Source of the DNA: Streptomyces sp. NBC_01244
GTDB taxonomy: Bacteria; Actinomycetota; Actinomycetes; Streptomycetales; Streptomycetaceae
DNA: 64,000 bases
Assembly (NCBI RefSeq): GCF_035987325.1
Contig: NZ_CP108488.1
Span: 4,340,001 to 4,404,000 of the forward strand
Reading direction: 5' to 3'
The notes under the pieces are model-generated. The model made no database searches and was not told where the DNA came from. It saw only the letters and a program-made list of their open reading frames with translations. The translations under genes were made by a program, and so were the position numbers. This document shows, in pieces, positions 56,503-63,862 of the stretch. Every line of letters begins with the position of its first letter. Position 1 is the stretch's first letter.

Positions 56503-57120
56503 ATGACCGACTCGCCGATCGCCCCGCCCCTCACCCCGCCGACCACCCCCATACCGCCCGTGGTCCCGTCGGGCCGGATGGCCGCGCTCGCCCAGCCCTC
56601 GTACGACCTCCCCTGCGGGTTGCGCCTGCGCCCCTGGGAGCCCTACGACGCCCCCGCGCTCGTGGCCGCGTACGCCGATCCGGACATCCGCCACTGGAAC
56701 CGCCCGGACCCGCTCACCGAGGAGCAGGCCGTCACCCGCATCGCCCGCTGGCGCGAGCGCTGGCACGCCGAAAGCTCGGCGGTCTGGGCCCTCGCCCCCG
56801 CGGACGGCGGCTGCGCCGTCGGCGTGATCGCCCTCGCCGACCTCGATCTGCGCGGCGGCAGCGGCGAGTTCATGTACTGGCTCCTCCCCGCCGGCCGCGG
56901 CGCCGGAGCCACCGCCCAAGGCCTGGCCGTCCTGACCCCCTGGGCCTTCGAGGACCTCGGCCTGCACCGCGTGCGCATCACCCACTCCACGGCCAACCCG
57001 GCCTCCTGCCACGTCGCCACGACCTCCGGCTACCCCCTGGAGGGCACCATGCGCGGCGCCCTCCTCCACGCGGACGGCTGGCACGACGAACACCTCCACG
57101 CCCGGCTCCGCACAGACTGA
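56503..57120 (+). CDS. GNAT family N-acetyltransferase
   Basis: A 205-residue protein from ATG 56503 (MTDSPIAPPLT). After a Pro-rich leader comes LRPWEPYDAPALVAAYADPDIRHWNRPDPLTEE, EFMYWLLPAGRGAGATAQGLAVLTPWAF (acetyl-CoA pyrophosphate loop RGAGAT) and HRVRITHSTANPASCHVATTSGYPLEGTMRGAL. This matches RimJ/RimL-type acetyltransferases, which modify N-terminal amino groups. The acceptor is unknown. It is followed on the same strand by the toxin-antitoxin pair but is probably independent. Confidence 0.83.
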   Translation: MTDSPIAPPLTPPTTPIPPVVPSGRMAALAQPSYDLPCGLRLRPWEPYDAPALVAAYADPDIRHWNRPDPLTEEQAVTRIARWRERWHAESSAVWALAPADGGCAVGVIALADLDLRGGSGEFMYWLLPAGRGAGATAQGLAVLTPWAFEDLGLHRVRITHSTANPASCHVATTSGYPLEGTMRGALLHADGWHDEHLHARLRTD

Positions 57121-57160
57121 GGGCGGGGCCGTCACCCCATCGAGCGAATCGGCACGAAAA

Positions 57161-57275
57161 GGCATCCCGAGGCATGCATATGCCTGGAGCCTATGCACAT
57201 GCACCTCTACGCCCCACACGCCGAACACGGTGGTGGCATCAGAAGTAGCATGGGTGGCATGAGCGATGCCACCCA
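57161..57275. promoter_or_regulatory. Cluster of GGCAT half-sites and dyads at the vapB-like promoter
   Basis: AGGCAT-n4-ATGCCT (57170-57185) is a perfect dyad, preceded by another GGCAT at 57161. A TGGTGGCAT half-site lies at 57230-57238. A second perfect dyad TGGGTGGCAT-n5-ATGCCACCCA (57251-57275) covers the antitoxin start codon. All share the GGCAT core, as expected for autoregulation by an antitoxin or toxin-antitoxin complex. Confidence 0.65.
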
Positions 57276-57531
57276 GAAGTACTCCATCTCGATGCCCCGC
57301 GACATCGCCGAGGCCGCTCGCGCCCGCAGCGGCCCCTCCGGCCTCTCCGCCTACGTCACGGCCGCCGTGGCCCGCCAGATCGAACGGGACAACCTGGCGG
57401 AGCTCGTCGCTGCCGCCGAGGCCGAGATCGGTCCGATCACGGCAGAGGAAATCAGGGAGAAGGCCGACTTCCTCCTGCGCGTCCACGACGAGGCACCGGC
57501 CGATACCGAGAGTGGGCAAAGCGCCGCATGA
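57259..57531 (+). CDS. VapB-like antitoxin
   Basis: A 90-residue protein from ATG 57259 (MSDATQKYSISMPRDIAEAARA); ATG 57250 would add three residues. The KYSISMPRDIAEAARARSGPSGLSAYVTAAVARQIE segment is a ribbon-helix-helix-type DNA-binding unit, followed by an acidic helix (AEIGPITAEEIREKADF) that should wrap the toxin. It overlaps the toxin gene by 4 bp (ATGA). A dyad covering its start codon and GGCAT sites upstream suggest autorepression. Whether it is truly VapB or a generic RHH antitoxin cannot be settled from sequence alone. Confidence 0.8.
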   Translation: MSDATQKYSISMPRDIAEAARARSGPSGLSAYVTAAVARQIERDNLAELVAAAEAEIGPITAEEIREKADFLLRVHDEAPADTESGQSAA

Positions 57532-57941
57532 CACCCCAGAAGGCCACTCCGGCCGGCACCCTCGTCCTCGACAGCGAGGGACTCTCGAAGTACGTCGCCC
57601 GGGACCGCGAAACCGTGGCATGGCTGGCAGCAGCCTTCGCCCGCGACGTGCGCGTCATCACCAGCACCGCCACCCTCGTCGAGGTCGTCCACCCGAAGAT
57701 CAACATGCCCGCCCTCATGTGGGCGCTGTCCCGGGTGGTGGTCGAACCCGTCACCGAGGAGATCGCCCACGCCGCGACGGCCCTGCTCCGCGAGGCCGGC
57801 CTGCACGGGCACAAGTACGCCATCGACGCGATGCTGGCCGCCACCGCACTCGCGGCGCCCGGCCCGGTCACCGTCCTCACCTCCGACCCCGAGGACCTCA
57901 CCGCACTCTGCGGCACCCGGCTCGCCGCCGTGAAGGTCTAG
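57528..57941 (+). CDS. PIN domain toxin, VapC-like
   Basis: A 137-residue PIN-domain ribonuclease. The acidic metal-site residues are visible: Asp in GTLVLDSEGLSKYV, Glu in TATLVEVVH, Asp in YAIDAMLAATAL and Asp in VLTSDPEDLTAL. VapC toxins cleave tRNA or rRNA and are neutralised by the cognate antitoxin, here the 90-residue RHH protein whose gene overlaps it. The length is typical. All catalytic acids are present, so it should be active. Confidence 0.85.
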   Translation: MTPQKATPAGTLVLDSEGLSKYVARDRETVAWLAAAFARDVRVITSTATLVEVVHPKINMPALMWALSRVVVEPVTEEIAHAATALLREAGLHGHKYAIDAMLAATALAAPGPVTVLTSDPEDLTALCGTRLAAVKV

Positions 57942-57960
57942 CGGTCTTCGCTCGCCGGAG

Positions 57961-58299
57961 TCACGGCGTCTCGGCCACGCCCGGGGGCCGGTAGCGGATC
58001 CGTTCGGCCTTGCGCAGGGCGTCCAGGGTGTCCTCGACGCTCAGGAGGACCGTCGTCTCGAACGAGCTGAGCGCGCCGCCGCCGCTGATCGCCAGGGCGA
58101 CCGCGGCCATGGACACGTCGTCCGGGGCCTCCCAGAGGTTGTAGCCGTCGTGCGTGCCGAAGGCGTACCAGAAGCCGTGCAGCTTCCCGCCGACGGACTC
58201 GATGTACGACCGGGCGGCCTGCGAGCGGTCCTCCGGGTGGGCCGTCAGCCTCGCCCAGGTCTCCGGCGTGTAGCTGAACCTCGACAGATACAGCGGCAT
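57961..58299 (-). CDS. GYD domain-containing protein
   Basis: A 112-residue protein from ATG 58297-58299 (MPLYLSRFSYTPETWARL). The family signature GTHDGYNLWEAPDDVSMAAVALAISGGGALSSFETTVLLSVED includes the HDGY-like core from which GYD takes its name. These small beta-alpha proteins resemble ferredoxin-like dimeric alpha/beta-barrel folds and have no assigned function. It is convergent with the VapC gene and lies downstream of the MocR gene on the same strand, 126 bp apart. Confidence 0.85.
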   Translation of the reverse strand: MPLYLSRFSYTPETWARLTAHPEDRSQAARSYIESVGGKLHGFWYAFGTHDGYNLWEAPDDVSMAAVALAISGGGALSSFETTVLLSVEDTLDALRKAERIRYRPPGVAETP

Positions 58300-58425
58300 C
58301 GCGTCACCTTCCTTCGTTCTTTCGTTGCGTCGACGATGCCAACGCCGGACGGCAGAAGGGGCGGACCGGATCGCGGCCGTTCCCCCGAACGGCCGGGGAC
58401 GGCCACCGCCACGGCCCAACGCGGC

Positions 58426-59853
58426 TCAGCCCACCGCCGCCGGGGTGTGGATCCCGGTGGCGCCCGCCGTGAGGGCCCGGTGGGCGGCGGCCAGGCGGCG
58501 GACGGCCTCCGTGAGGCGGGGCGCCGGGAGCGTGTACGGCAGGCGGACATGGCGCTCGAACGCGCCGCCGACCCCGAACCGCGGCCCCGCCGCGATCGTC
58601 ACCCCGTGGTCCGGCGCGATCGCCGCCAGCCGGGAACCGACCGGCTCCGGGAACCGCGCCCACAGCGTCACCCCGCCGGGCGCCCGCGGCGCGCGCACCT
58701 CGGGGAGGTGGTCGGCCAGCGCCGTGAGCAAGGCGTCCTGCTGTGCCCGCAGTTGGAGCAGGGCGTCGGGCCGCCTGGTCTGACCTCCATTCAGGAGCAC
58801 GGCCGTGGCGAGCTGTTCCACCACCGGGGTGCCGAGATCCGTCGCCGGGCGGGCTCGCGCGACGCGCTCCAGCAGCGCGGGCACGGCGCGGATCCAGCCG
58901 ATGCGCAGGCCGCCCCAGATGCTCTTGGACACCGAGCCGACGCTGATGGCGGTGGGGTGCGTCGCGGTGAAGGGTTCCGCGGCCGGGTCCGGGTCCGTCG
59001 CCTCCAGCCCCAGGTCCGCCAGGGTCTCGTCGATGATCGTCGGGCAGGCCGGCCGCAGGCTCCGGCGTACGTCCGCGGGCATGTACATCCCGGTCGGGTT
59101 ATGGAAGTCCGGGATCAGGTACGCCAATTGCGCGGACCGGGCCGCCGCGAGGAGTTGCGGCACGTCCCAGCCGGCCGGCCCCACCGCCACCGGCAGGAGC
59201 CGGGCGCGCGCATCGGTGAACGCCCTGATCGCGTGCGGATAGGTGGGGTGGTCGATCAGCACCTTGTCGCGCGGCGACAGCAGCGTGCGCGCCAGCAGAC
59301 CGATCGCGTGCTGCGCACCGTTGGTGATCATGACGTGATCGGGCGAGGTGGGCAGCCCCCTGCGCCCGTACCACCCGGCAACCGCCTCGCGCAGCTCCGC
59401 GGTGCCGTACCGGTCGTACCCGTGCCGCTCGAAGTGGAGCGGCAGCCGCTCCAGCGCCGTCGCGAAAGCGGCGTGCAGGATCTCGGAGGGCGCGGGAGGC
59501 GCGGCGAAGGACAGGTCGATGCCCTCCGCGTCGGCGTCCGCCTCCGCGTCCGCACCGGCCCTGCGCCGCTCGGCGGGCACGTCCTCGTGCGGGAGTCGTA
59601 CGGTCGCCCGCGCGCGCTCCCTCGTGGCCAGGTAGCCGTGATCCACCAGCGTGCGGTACGCGGCCCCGACCGTGGTCCTGCTCGTACCGAGCGCGGTGGC
59701 CAGGTCCCGTTCGCCCGGCAGCGCCGCCCCGAGGCAGAGACGCCCGTCCAGGATCAGCAGCCGCAGCCGGTCGGAGAGCCGCTGGTGCGCCGGCCCGGGG
59801 CCCTCCTGCCAGGTCCCCACCATGCGTCCGACCGCGTGCGCGCTGATCTTCAT
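58426..59853 (-). CDS. MocR-type PLP-dependent GntR regulator/aminotransferase fusion
   Basis: A 475-residue protein from ATG 59851-59853 (MKISAHAVGRM). The N-terminal GntR winged helix (HQRLSDRLRLLILDGRLCLGAALPGERDLATALGTSRTTVGAAYRTLVDHGYL, about residues 22-75) is followed by a type I aminotransferase fold with PLP lysine in SVSKSIWGGLRIGW and FHNPTGMYMP in the middle. MocR regulators act through bound pyridoxal phosphate. A dyad lies in the 61-bp gap to the divergent YczE-like gene, so it likely controls that gene and itself. The pairing with a YczE membrane protein is conserved. Confidence 0.88.
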   Translation of the reverse strand: MKISAHAVGRMVGTWQEGPGPAHQRLSDRLRLLILDGRLCLGAALPGERDLATALGTSRTTVGAAYRTLVDHGYLATRERARATVRLPHEDVPAERRRAGADAEADADAEGIDLSFAAPPAPSEILHAAFATALERLPLHFERHGYDRYGTAELREAVAGWYGRRGLPTSPDHVMITNGAQHAIGLLARTLLSPRDKVLIDHPTYPHAIRAFTDARARLLPVAVGPAGWDVPQLLAAARSAQLAYLIPDFHNPTGMYMPADVRRSLRPACPTIIDETLADLGLEATDPDPAAEPFTATHPTAISVGSVSKSIWGGLRIGWIRAVPALLERVARARPATDLGTPVVEQLATAVLLNGGQTRRPDALLQLRAQQDALLTALADHLPEVRAPRAPGGVTLWARFPEPVGSRLAAIAPDHGVTIAAGPRFGVGGAFERHVRLPYTLPAPRLTEAVRRLAAAHRALTAGATGIHTPAAVG

Positions 59854-59869
59854 CCGGCCAGCGTACGCA

Positions 59870-59896
59870 ATCTGGCTATCGAATCCAGGGCCAGAT
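59870..59896. promoter_or_regulatory. Inverted repeat between MocR and YczE genes
   Basis: ATCTGGC (59870-59876) and GCCAGAT (59890-59896) are perfect inverted arms with a 13-bp spacer that contains another CCAG. The site lies in the short divergent promoter region, so a MocR operator is likely. Confidence 0.6.
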
Positions 59897-59914
59897 GGCC
59901 CTGAGGCTAAGCCC

Positions 59915-60619
59915 ATGCCCCGCCCCGCACCCGCACCCGCTCCCGCCACCCACCCGCCCCGCCTGAACGCCTTCGCCCAGCTCCGGGCGGGCCGCACCGC
60001 CCGCCGCGTCCCCCAACTCCTGCTCGGCCTGGCGGGCTACGGCGCCGCCGTCATGACGCTCGTCCAGTCCGGCCTCGGCACGGCGAGCTGGAGCGTGCTC
60101 ACCGACGGCGCGGCCAAGAGCCTCGGCATCTCCTTCGGCTGGGCCACCAACCTCATCTCGCTCCTGGTGCTCCTCGCCTGGATCCCGCTGCGCGAGCTCC
60201 CCGGGCTCGGCACCGTCCTCAACGTCGCGATCGTCGGCTTCGCCGCCGACGCCACCGCCGCCGTACTCCCCGCCCCCCAAGGGACCGCCGCCGCCCTCGC
60301 GTACCTCGCCCTCGGCCTGGTCGCCCTCGGCTTCTTCGACGCGCTCTACCTCGGCGCCCAGTACGGCTCGGGCCCGCGCGACGGCATCATGACCGGCCTC
60401 GTCCGCCTGACCCGCCTGCCCGTCGCGACCGTGCGCACCGGCATCGAGGTGACCGTGGCCGGCCTCGGCTGGCTGCTCGGCGGCACCCTCGGCCTCGGCA
60501 CCGTGTTCGTCGCCCTGTGCACGGGCCCCCTGGTCGGCTGGTTCCTCCCGCGCCTGACGGTCCGCCTGGACGGCCCCTCAGGGGTGCGCCCGCTCGTGCA
60601 GTACGGCGGCCAGCCGTAG
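59915..60619 (+). CDS. YczE/YyaS/YitT family membrane protein
   Basis: A 234-residue membrane protein from ATG 59915 (MPRPAPAPAPATHPPRL). After a Pro/Ala leader come five or six helices with VPQLLLGLAGYGAAVMTLVQSGLGTASWSVLTDGAAKSLGISFGWATNLISLLVLL and GLVALGFFDALYLGAQYGSGPRDGIMTGL, the characteristic glycine-rich loops of the YczE family. In Bacillus YczE affects surfactin production, and its role in actinomycetes is unknown. It diverges from its MocR regulator. Its stop overlaps the convergent 72-residue gene by 42 bp. Confidence 0.82.
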   Translation: MPRPAPAPAPATHPPRLNAFAQLRAGRTARRVPQLLLGLAGYGAAVMTLVQSGLGTASWSVLTDGAAKSLGISFGWATNLISLLVLLAWIPLRELPGLGTVLNVAIVGFAADATAAVLPAPQGTAAALAYLALGLVALGFFDALYLGAQYGSGPRDGIMTGLVRLTRLPVATVRTGIEVTVAGLGWLLGGTLGLGTVFVALCTGPLVGWFLPRLTVRLDGPSGVRPLVQYGGQP

Positions 60620-60796
60620 CGCGGTGTCCAGGTTGCAGCGCCCCAGGTCGACCAGCGGCAGCCCGTACGACCCGGCCGCGGACACCCCGTCCACCCCGAG
60701 CGAGGGGAACACCACCCCCACGTCCGTCAGCGCGGCCTTCAGCTGCCCCACGGCCTCCTCGGCCGCCAGCATCCGTTCCATCGGCGTGAGCACCAT
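60578..60796 (-). CDS. Small hypothetical protein near the Scr1-type regulator
   Basis: A 72-residue protein from ATG 60794-60796 (MVLTPMERMLAAEEAVGQLKAALTDVGVVFPSL). The first half is a helix and the second half reads GSYGLPLVDLGRCNLDTALRLAAVLHERAHP. I do not know a named family, although I recall similar proteins beside Scr1-type XRE genes in streptomycetes. It overlaps the YczE gene end by 42 bp on the opposite strand. A 9-bp dyad lies between its start and the XRE gene. Confidence 0.5.
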   Translation of the reverse strand: MVLTPMERMLAAEEAVGQLKAALTDVGVVFPSLGVDGVSAAGSYGLPLVDLGRCNLDTALRLAAVLHERAHP

Positions 60797-60812
60797 GACA
60801 TGTCACCTTTCG

Positions 60813-60841
60813 CTCTGAGTAATCGCGTTCAGTACTCAGAG
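60813..60841. promoter_or_regulatory. Perfect 9-bp inverted repeat in a divergent promoter
   Basis: CTCTGAGTA (60813-60821) and TACTCAGAG (60833-60841) are perfect arms around an 11-bp spacer. It sits 16 bp upstream of the small hypothetical gene and 68 bp upstream of the XRE gene. It is a candidate operator for the XRE regulator. Confidence 0.6.
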
Positions 60842-60909
60842 TGGCGACGCACTGACTAGCCTGCAAGAGTCGCTCTACAACAACCGCACCTGTTGTCAGG
60901 GGAGTTGCA

Positions 60910-61749
60910 GTGCCCGATTCCGGAGGCGTCGACCCGTTCTCCTCACCCCGCACCATGCTCGGCTCCGAACTGCGCGTCGCCCGCAAAAGGGCCGGCCTCA
61001 GCCAGGACAAACTAGGCGAGCCCCTCTTCGTCAGCGGCTCCTTCATCGGCCAACTCGAAGCGGGTACCCGCCGGATGACGGTGGAGCTGGGCCGCGAGAT
61101 CGACCGGATCCTCGGCACGGACGACTTCTTCACCCGCAACTGCCAAGCGGTGACGAAGTTCAAATACCCCGACCACTTCACGGAGGCCGCCGAGGCCGAG
61201 GGCCTGGCGAAGGCCATCCGGGAGTACGCACCCCTGCTGATCCCGGGCCTGCTCCAGAAGGAGGCCTACGCCCGGGCCGTCTTCCGCGCCTACCAGCCGA
61301 CGGCGACGGAGTCGGCCATCGACGCCCTGGTCGAAGCCCGGCTGGCCCGTGCGGCCCTGCTCGCGGAGCCAACAACCCCGTTGTTGTGGTGCGTGCTCGA
61401 CGAGGCGGTGCTGCGTCGGGTCATCGGGAGCCGGGCCGTGATGGCCGAAACGCTGCGGCAGCTCGCGGACCTGATCCGGTCCCACCGGATCATCGTCCAG
61501 GTGCTCCCGTTCAGTGCGGGTGCCCACGCGACCATGGACGGCCCCCTCAAGCTCATGTCGTTCGAAGACGCACCCCCGCTCGCCTATCTCGCAGGCCACA
61601 CAACAGGGCTGCTCCTAGACGATCCGGCCACGGTGGCACGCCACTTCCTGACCTACGATCTCCTTACCGCCAGCGCGCTGGCACCACGTGAATCACTGGC
61701 CTTGATCGAATCTGTGGCGGAGGATTACGCACATGACGAGCAGGCCTGA
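60910..61749 (+). CDS. XRE family regulator, Scr1-type (DUF5753)
   Basis: A 279-residue protein from GTG 60910. The N-terminal XRE helix-turn-helix reads MLGSELRVARKRAGLSQDKLGEPLFVSGSFIGQLEAGTRRM (about residues 17-57). The C-terminal DUF5753 domain includes EYAPLLIPGLLQKEAYARAVFRAYQP, LLWCVLDEAVLRRVIG and PFSAGAHATMDGPLKLMSFED. Scr1 proteins pair with DUF397 (Scr2) proteins and behave like toxin-antitoxin regulators of antibiotic production and development in streptomycetes. The DUF397 gene overlaps its 3' end by 17 bp. Confidence 0.9.
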   Translation: MPDSGGVDPFSSPRTMLGSELRVARKRAGLSQDKLGEPLFVSGSFIGQLEAGTRRMTVELGREIDRILGTDDFFTRNCQAVTKFKYPDHFTEAAEAEGLAKAIREYAPLLIPGLLQKEAYARAVFRAYQPTATESAIDALVEARLARAALLAEPTTPLLWCVLDEAVLRRVIGSRAVMAETLRQLADLIRSHRIIVQVLPFSAGAHATMDGPLKLMSFEDAPPLAYLAGHTTGLLLDDPATVARHFLTYDLLTASALAPRESLALIESVAEDYAHDEQA

Positions 61750-61990
61750 GTACGACATCTCGACTGCCATGTGGCACAAATCCAGCTACAGCGGCGGCGA
61801 CGGCGGCGACTGCCTGGAGATGGCCACCTGGCGGAAGTCCACCCACAGCGGCGGAAGCGGCGGCGACTGCCTGGAAGTCGCCGACGACCACCCCGGCATC
61901 GTCCCCGTCCGCGACTCCAAGGTCCCCGAAGGCCCCCACCTCACCTTCGGCGCCCCCGCCTGGTACGCGTTCGTCGCCGCCCTCGTCTAG
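61733..61990 (+). CDS. DUF397 protein with partly duplicated motif (Scr2-like)
   Basis: An 85-residue protein that is the DUF397 domain: W(H/R)KS(S/T)(Y/H)SGG...GDCLE(M/V)A, then PVRDSKVPEGPHLTFGAPAWYAFVAAL. The first motif occurs twice, WHKSSYSGGDGGDCLEMA then WRKSTHSGGSGGDCLEVA, an internal duplication. The gene overlaps its XRE partner, so translation is coupled. It probably binds the DUF5753 protein and inhibits or modulates it, as described for Scr1/Scr2. Confidence 0.88.
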   Translation: MTSRPEYDISTAMWHKSSYSGGDGGDCLEMATWRKSTHSGGSGGDCLEVADDHPGIVPVRDSKVPEGPHLTFGAPAWYAFVAALV

Positions 61991-62080
61991 GAGCCGTCCC
62001 GCCGGTCATCTGACCACTCGGTCCGCGACCTTTTCCCGGAAGGACGTCCCGAGGCTGCCCTTACCGATCAGACTGTTGTC

Positions 62081-63862
62081 ATGCCCGAGACATCATGGTC
62101 GGACTCCCGGATAGGCCCGTACGCCCTGCTGAAACGGCTGGGCGGCGGCGGCATGGGTGACGTGTATCTGGGGCGCTCGCGGGGCGGGCGGCTGGTCGCA
62201 GTCAAGGTCGTACGGCCGCATCTGGCCAAGGCTCCGGAGTTCCGGCGCCGGTTCGCCGTCGAGGTGGCGGCGGCGCGGCAGGTCGGCGGCTTCTACACCG
62301 CGATGGTGGTCGATGCCGATGTGACGGCCGACGTACCGTGGCTGGCGACGGCGTACGTGCCCGGACCGTCCTTGCAGGAGGCGGTGGACGCCTACGGGCC
62401 GTTGCCGGCCGGAACGGTGGCCGCGCTCGGCGCCGGACTCGCCGAGGGGCTCACCGCGATCCACTCCCACGGCCTGGTCCACCGCGACCTCAAGCCCGGA
62501 AACGTCATCCTCGCAGAGGACGGCCCCCGCATCATCGACTTCGGCATCGCCCGCGCCCTGGACGCGGCCACCCGGCTCACCGCGCACGGAGTGATCGGCA
62601 CCCCCGCCTTCATGTCGCCGGAACAGGCCACCGACGGCGAAGTCGGCCCGTCATCAGACGTGTTCAGCCTGGCCGGCCTCCTGGTGTACGCCGTCACCGG
62701 ACGCACCCCGTTCGGCGGCGTCGCCACCTTCGCGGTCCTGCACCGCGTCGTCCACGAAGAACCCGACCTGACCGGCGTCCCGCCCGAACTCGCCCACCTG
62801 CTTCTGCCGTGTCTTCACAAAGACCCGGCGCAACGACCGACGACAGCGCAGCTGTTGGGGCGGTTCGCGGCGGCGGCGGAGTCGTACGCGCCCGCCGCGC
62901 GCCGGAACCCCGATCAGATCACCACGATGATCGTGGAAAGGGGTGTGCTGGCCGCGACCTGGATCATGGACGAGCCGGACGGAGCCCCGGTCTCGGCGGA
63001 CGAACGCGTGCGCTGGGCGCTGCTGGCCGAGGTCGCCGACGCGATGGGCGCGCTGTACGCGAGGAGGGCGAGCGCGGACCGGATCGTACCGGTGGTTCTG
63101 CCGGCCCTACCGGGGGAACTGGCGGGGGCGGACCGGGCGACGGTGACCCGCTGGCACAAACGGGCCGGAGAGACGGTCGCGACGGGAGAGACGCTCTTCT
63201 CGGTGACCGACGGGCGGCTGCGCGCGGTGGTCGTCTCTCCGGCCGCGGGCGAACTGCGGGAGACCGGCCCGGCGGCCGGAGATACCGTACGGGCCGGTGA
63301 CCTGGTGGGGGTGGTGAGACGACCGAAGGCCGCCGGGTCCGCTGCCAAGAGCACGAAGGCGACAACGGCCAAGCCGAAGGCGCGGCCCGGAACGCCAACG
63401 AAGGCGCCGACGAGGCCCAAGCCAAAAGCGGGACCGATGCCGACCTCAATGCCTGGACTGGGAAGGCCCCCGAGGCCGGCCTTGACGTTCGAGCCGACCC
63501 CGACACCGACCCCACCCCCGACGCCGAAGCGCAACGGCAGGTTCGGGTGCCTCGGCGTCGGGCTGATCGTCCTGTTCATCGCGAGCGCTCTCTGCTTGAT
63601 CGGGCTCGCGGTCTACTCGCAAGACATCTCCAACGCCGAGGCGGGCGACTGTGTCCGTATCGAGGACGGTGAAAAGGGCGGTGCCTACGTCGAACCCTGC
63701 GACTTCCCCATCTGGTGGAACAAGACGTACAAGGTGATTTCGGTCGGCGAGATCGACTGTGCCGCCGGCCGGCTGTTGTCCTGGCCGTCCGACGACAAGA
63801 AGAAGTGGGTCACGCTGTGCCTCCAGGAGATCAGCGCGTGGGACGGCAAGCCCGTCACCTGA
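62081..63862 (+). CDS. Ser/Thr protein kinase with lipoyl/biotinyl-like domain and small ectodomain
   Basis: A 593-residue membrane kinase. The Hanks-type domain (residues 13-265) has GGGGMGDVYLG, Lys42, HRDLKPGN (Asp136) and DFG (153-155), so it looks active. Residues about 335-413 resemble a lipoyl/biotinyl carrier domain (VTRWHKRAGETVATGETLFSV...VVVSPAAGEL...GDTVRAGDLVGVV) but lack the modifiable lysine. A Lys/Pro-rich linker, a membrane helix (490-512) and an outer domain of about 80 residues with Cys524, Cys540, Cys560 and Cys580 follow. There are no PASTA repeats. The fused lipoyl-like domain is unusual in a kinase. Confidence 0.85.
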   Translation: MPETSWSDSRIGPYALLKRLGGGGMGDVYLGRSRGGRLVAVKVVRPHLAKAPEFRRRFAVEVAAARQVGGFYTAMVVDADVTADVPWLATAYVPGPSLQEAVDAYGPLPAGTVAALGAGLAEGLTAIHSHGLVHRDLKPGNVILAEDGPRIIDFGIARALDAATRLTAHGVIGTPAFMSPEQATDGEVGPSSDVFSLAGLLVYAVTGRTPFGGVATFAVLHRVVHEEPDLTGVPPELAHLLLPCLHKDPAQRPTTAQLLGRFAAAAESYAPAARRNPDQITTMIVERGVLAATWIMDEPDGAPVSADERVRWALLAEVADAMGALYARRASADRIVPVVLPALPGELAGADRATVTRWHKRAGETVATGETLFSVTDGRLRAVVVSPAAGELRETGPAAGDTVRAGDLVGVVRRPKAAGSAAKSTKATTAKPKARPGTPTKAPTRPKPKAGPMPTSMPGLGRPPRPALTFEPTPTPTPPPTPKRNGRFGCLGVGLIVLFIASALCLIGLAVYSQDISNAEAGDCVRIEDGEKGGAYVEPCDFPIWWNKTYKVISVGEIDCAAGRLLSWPSDDKKKWVTLCLQEISAWDGKPVT

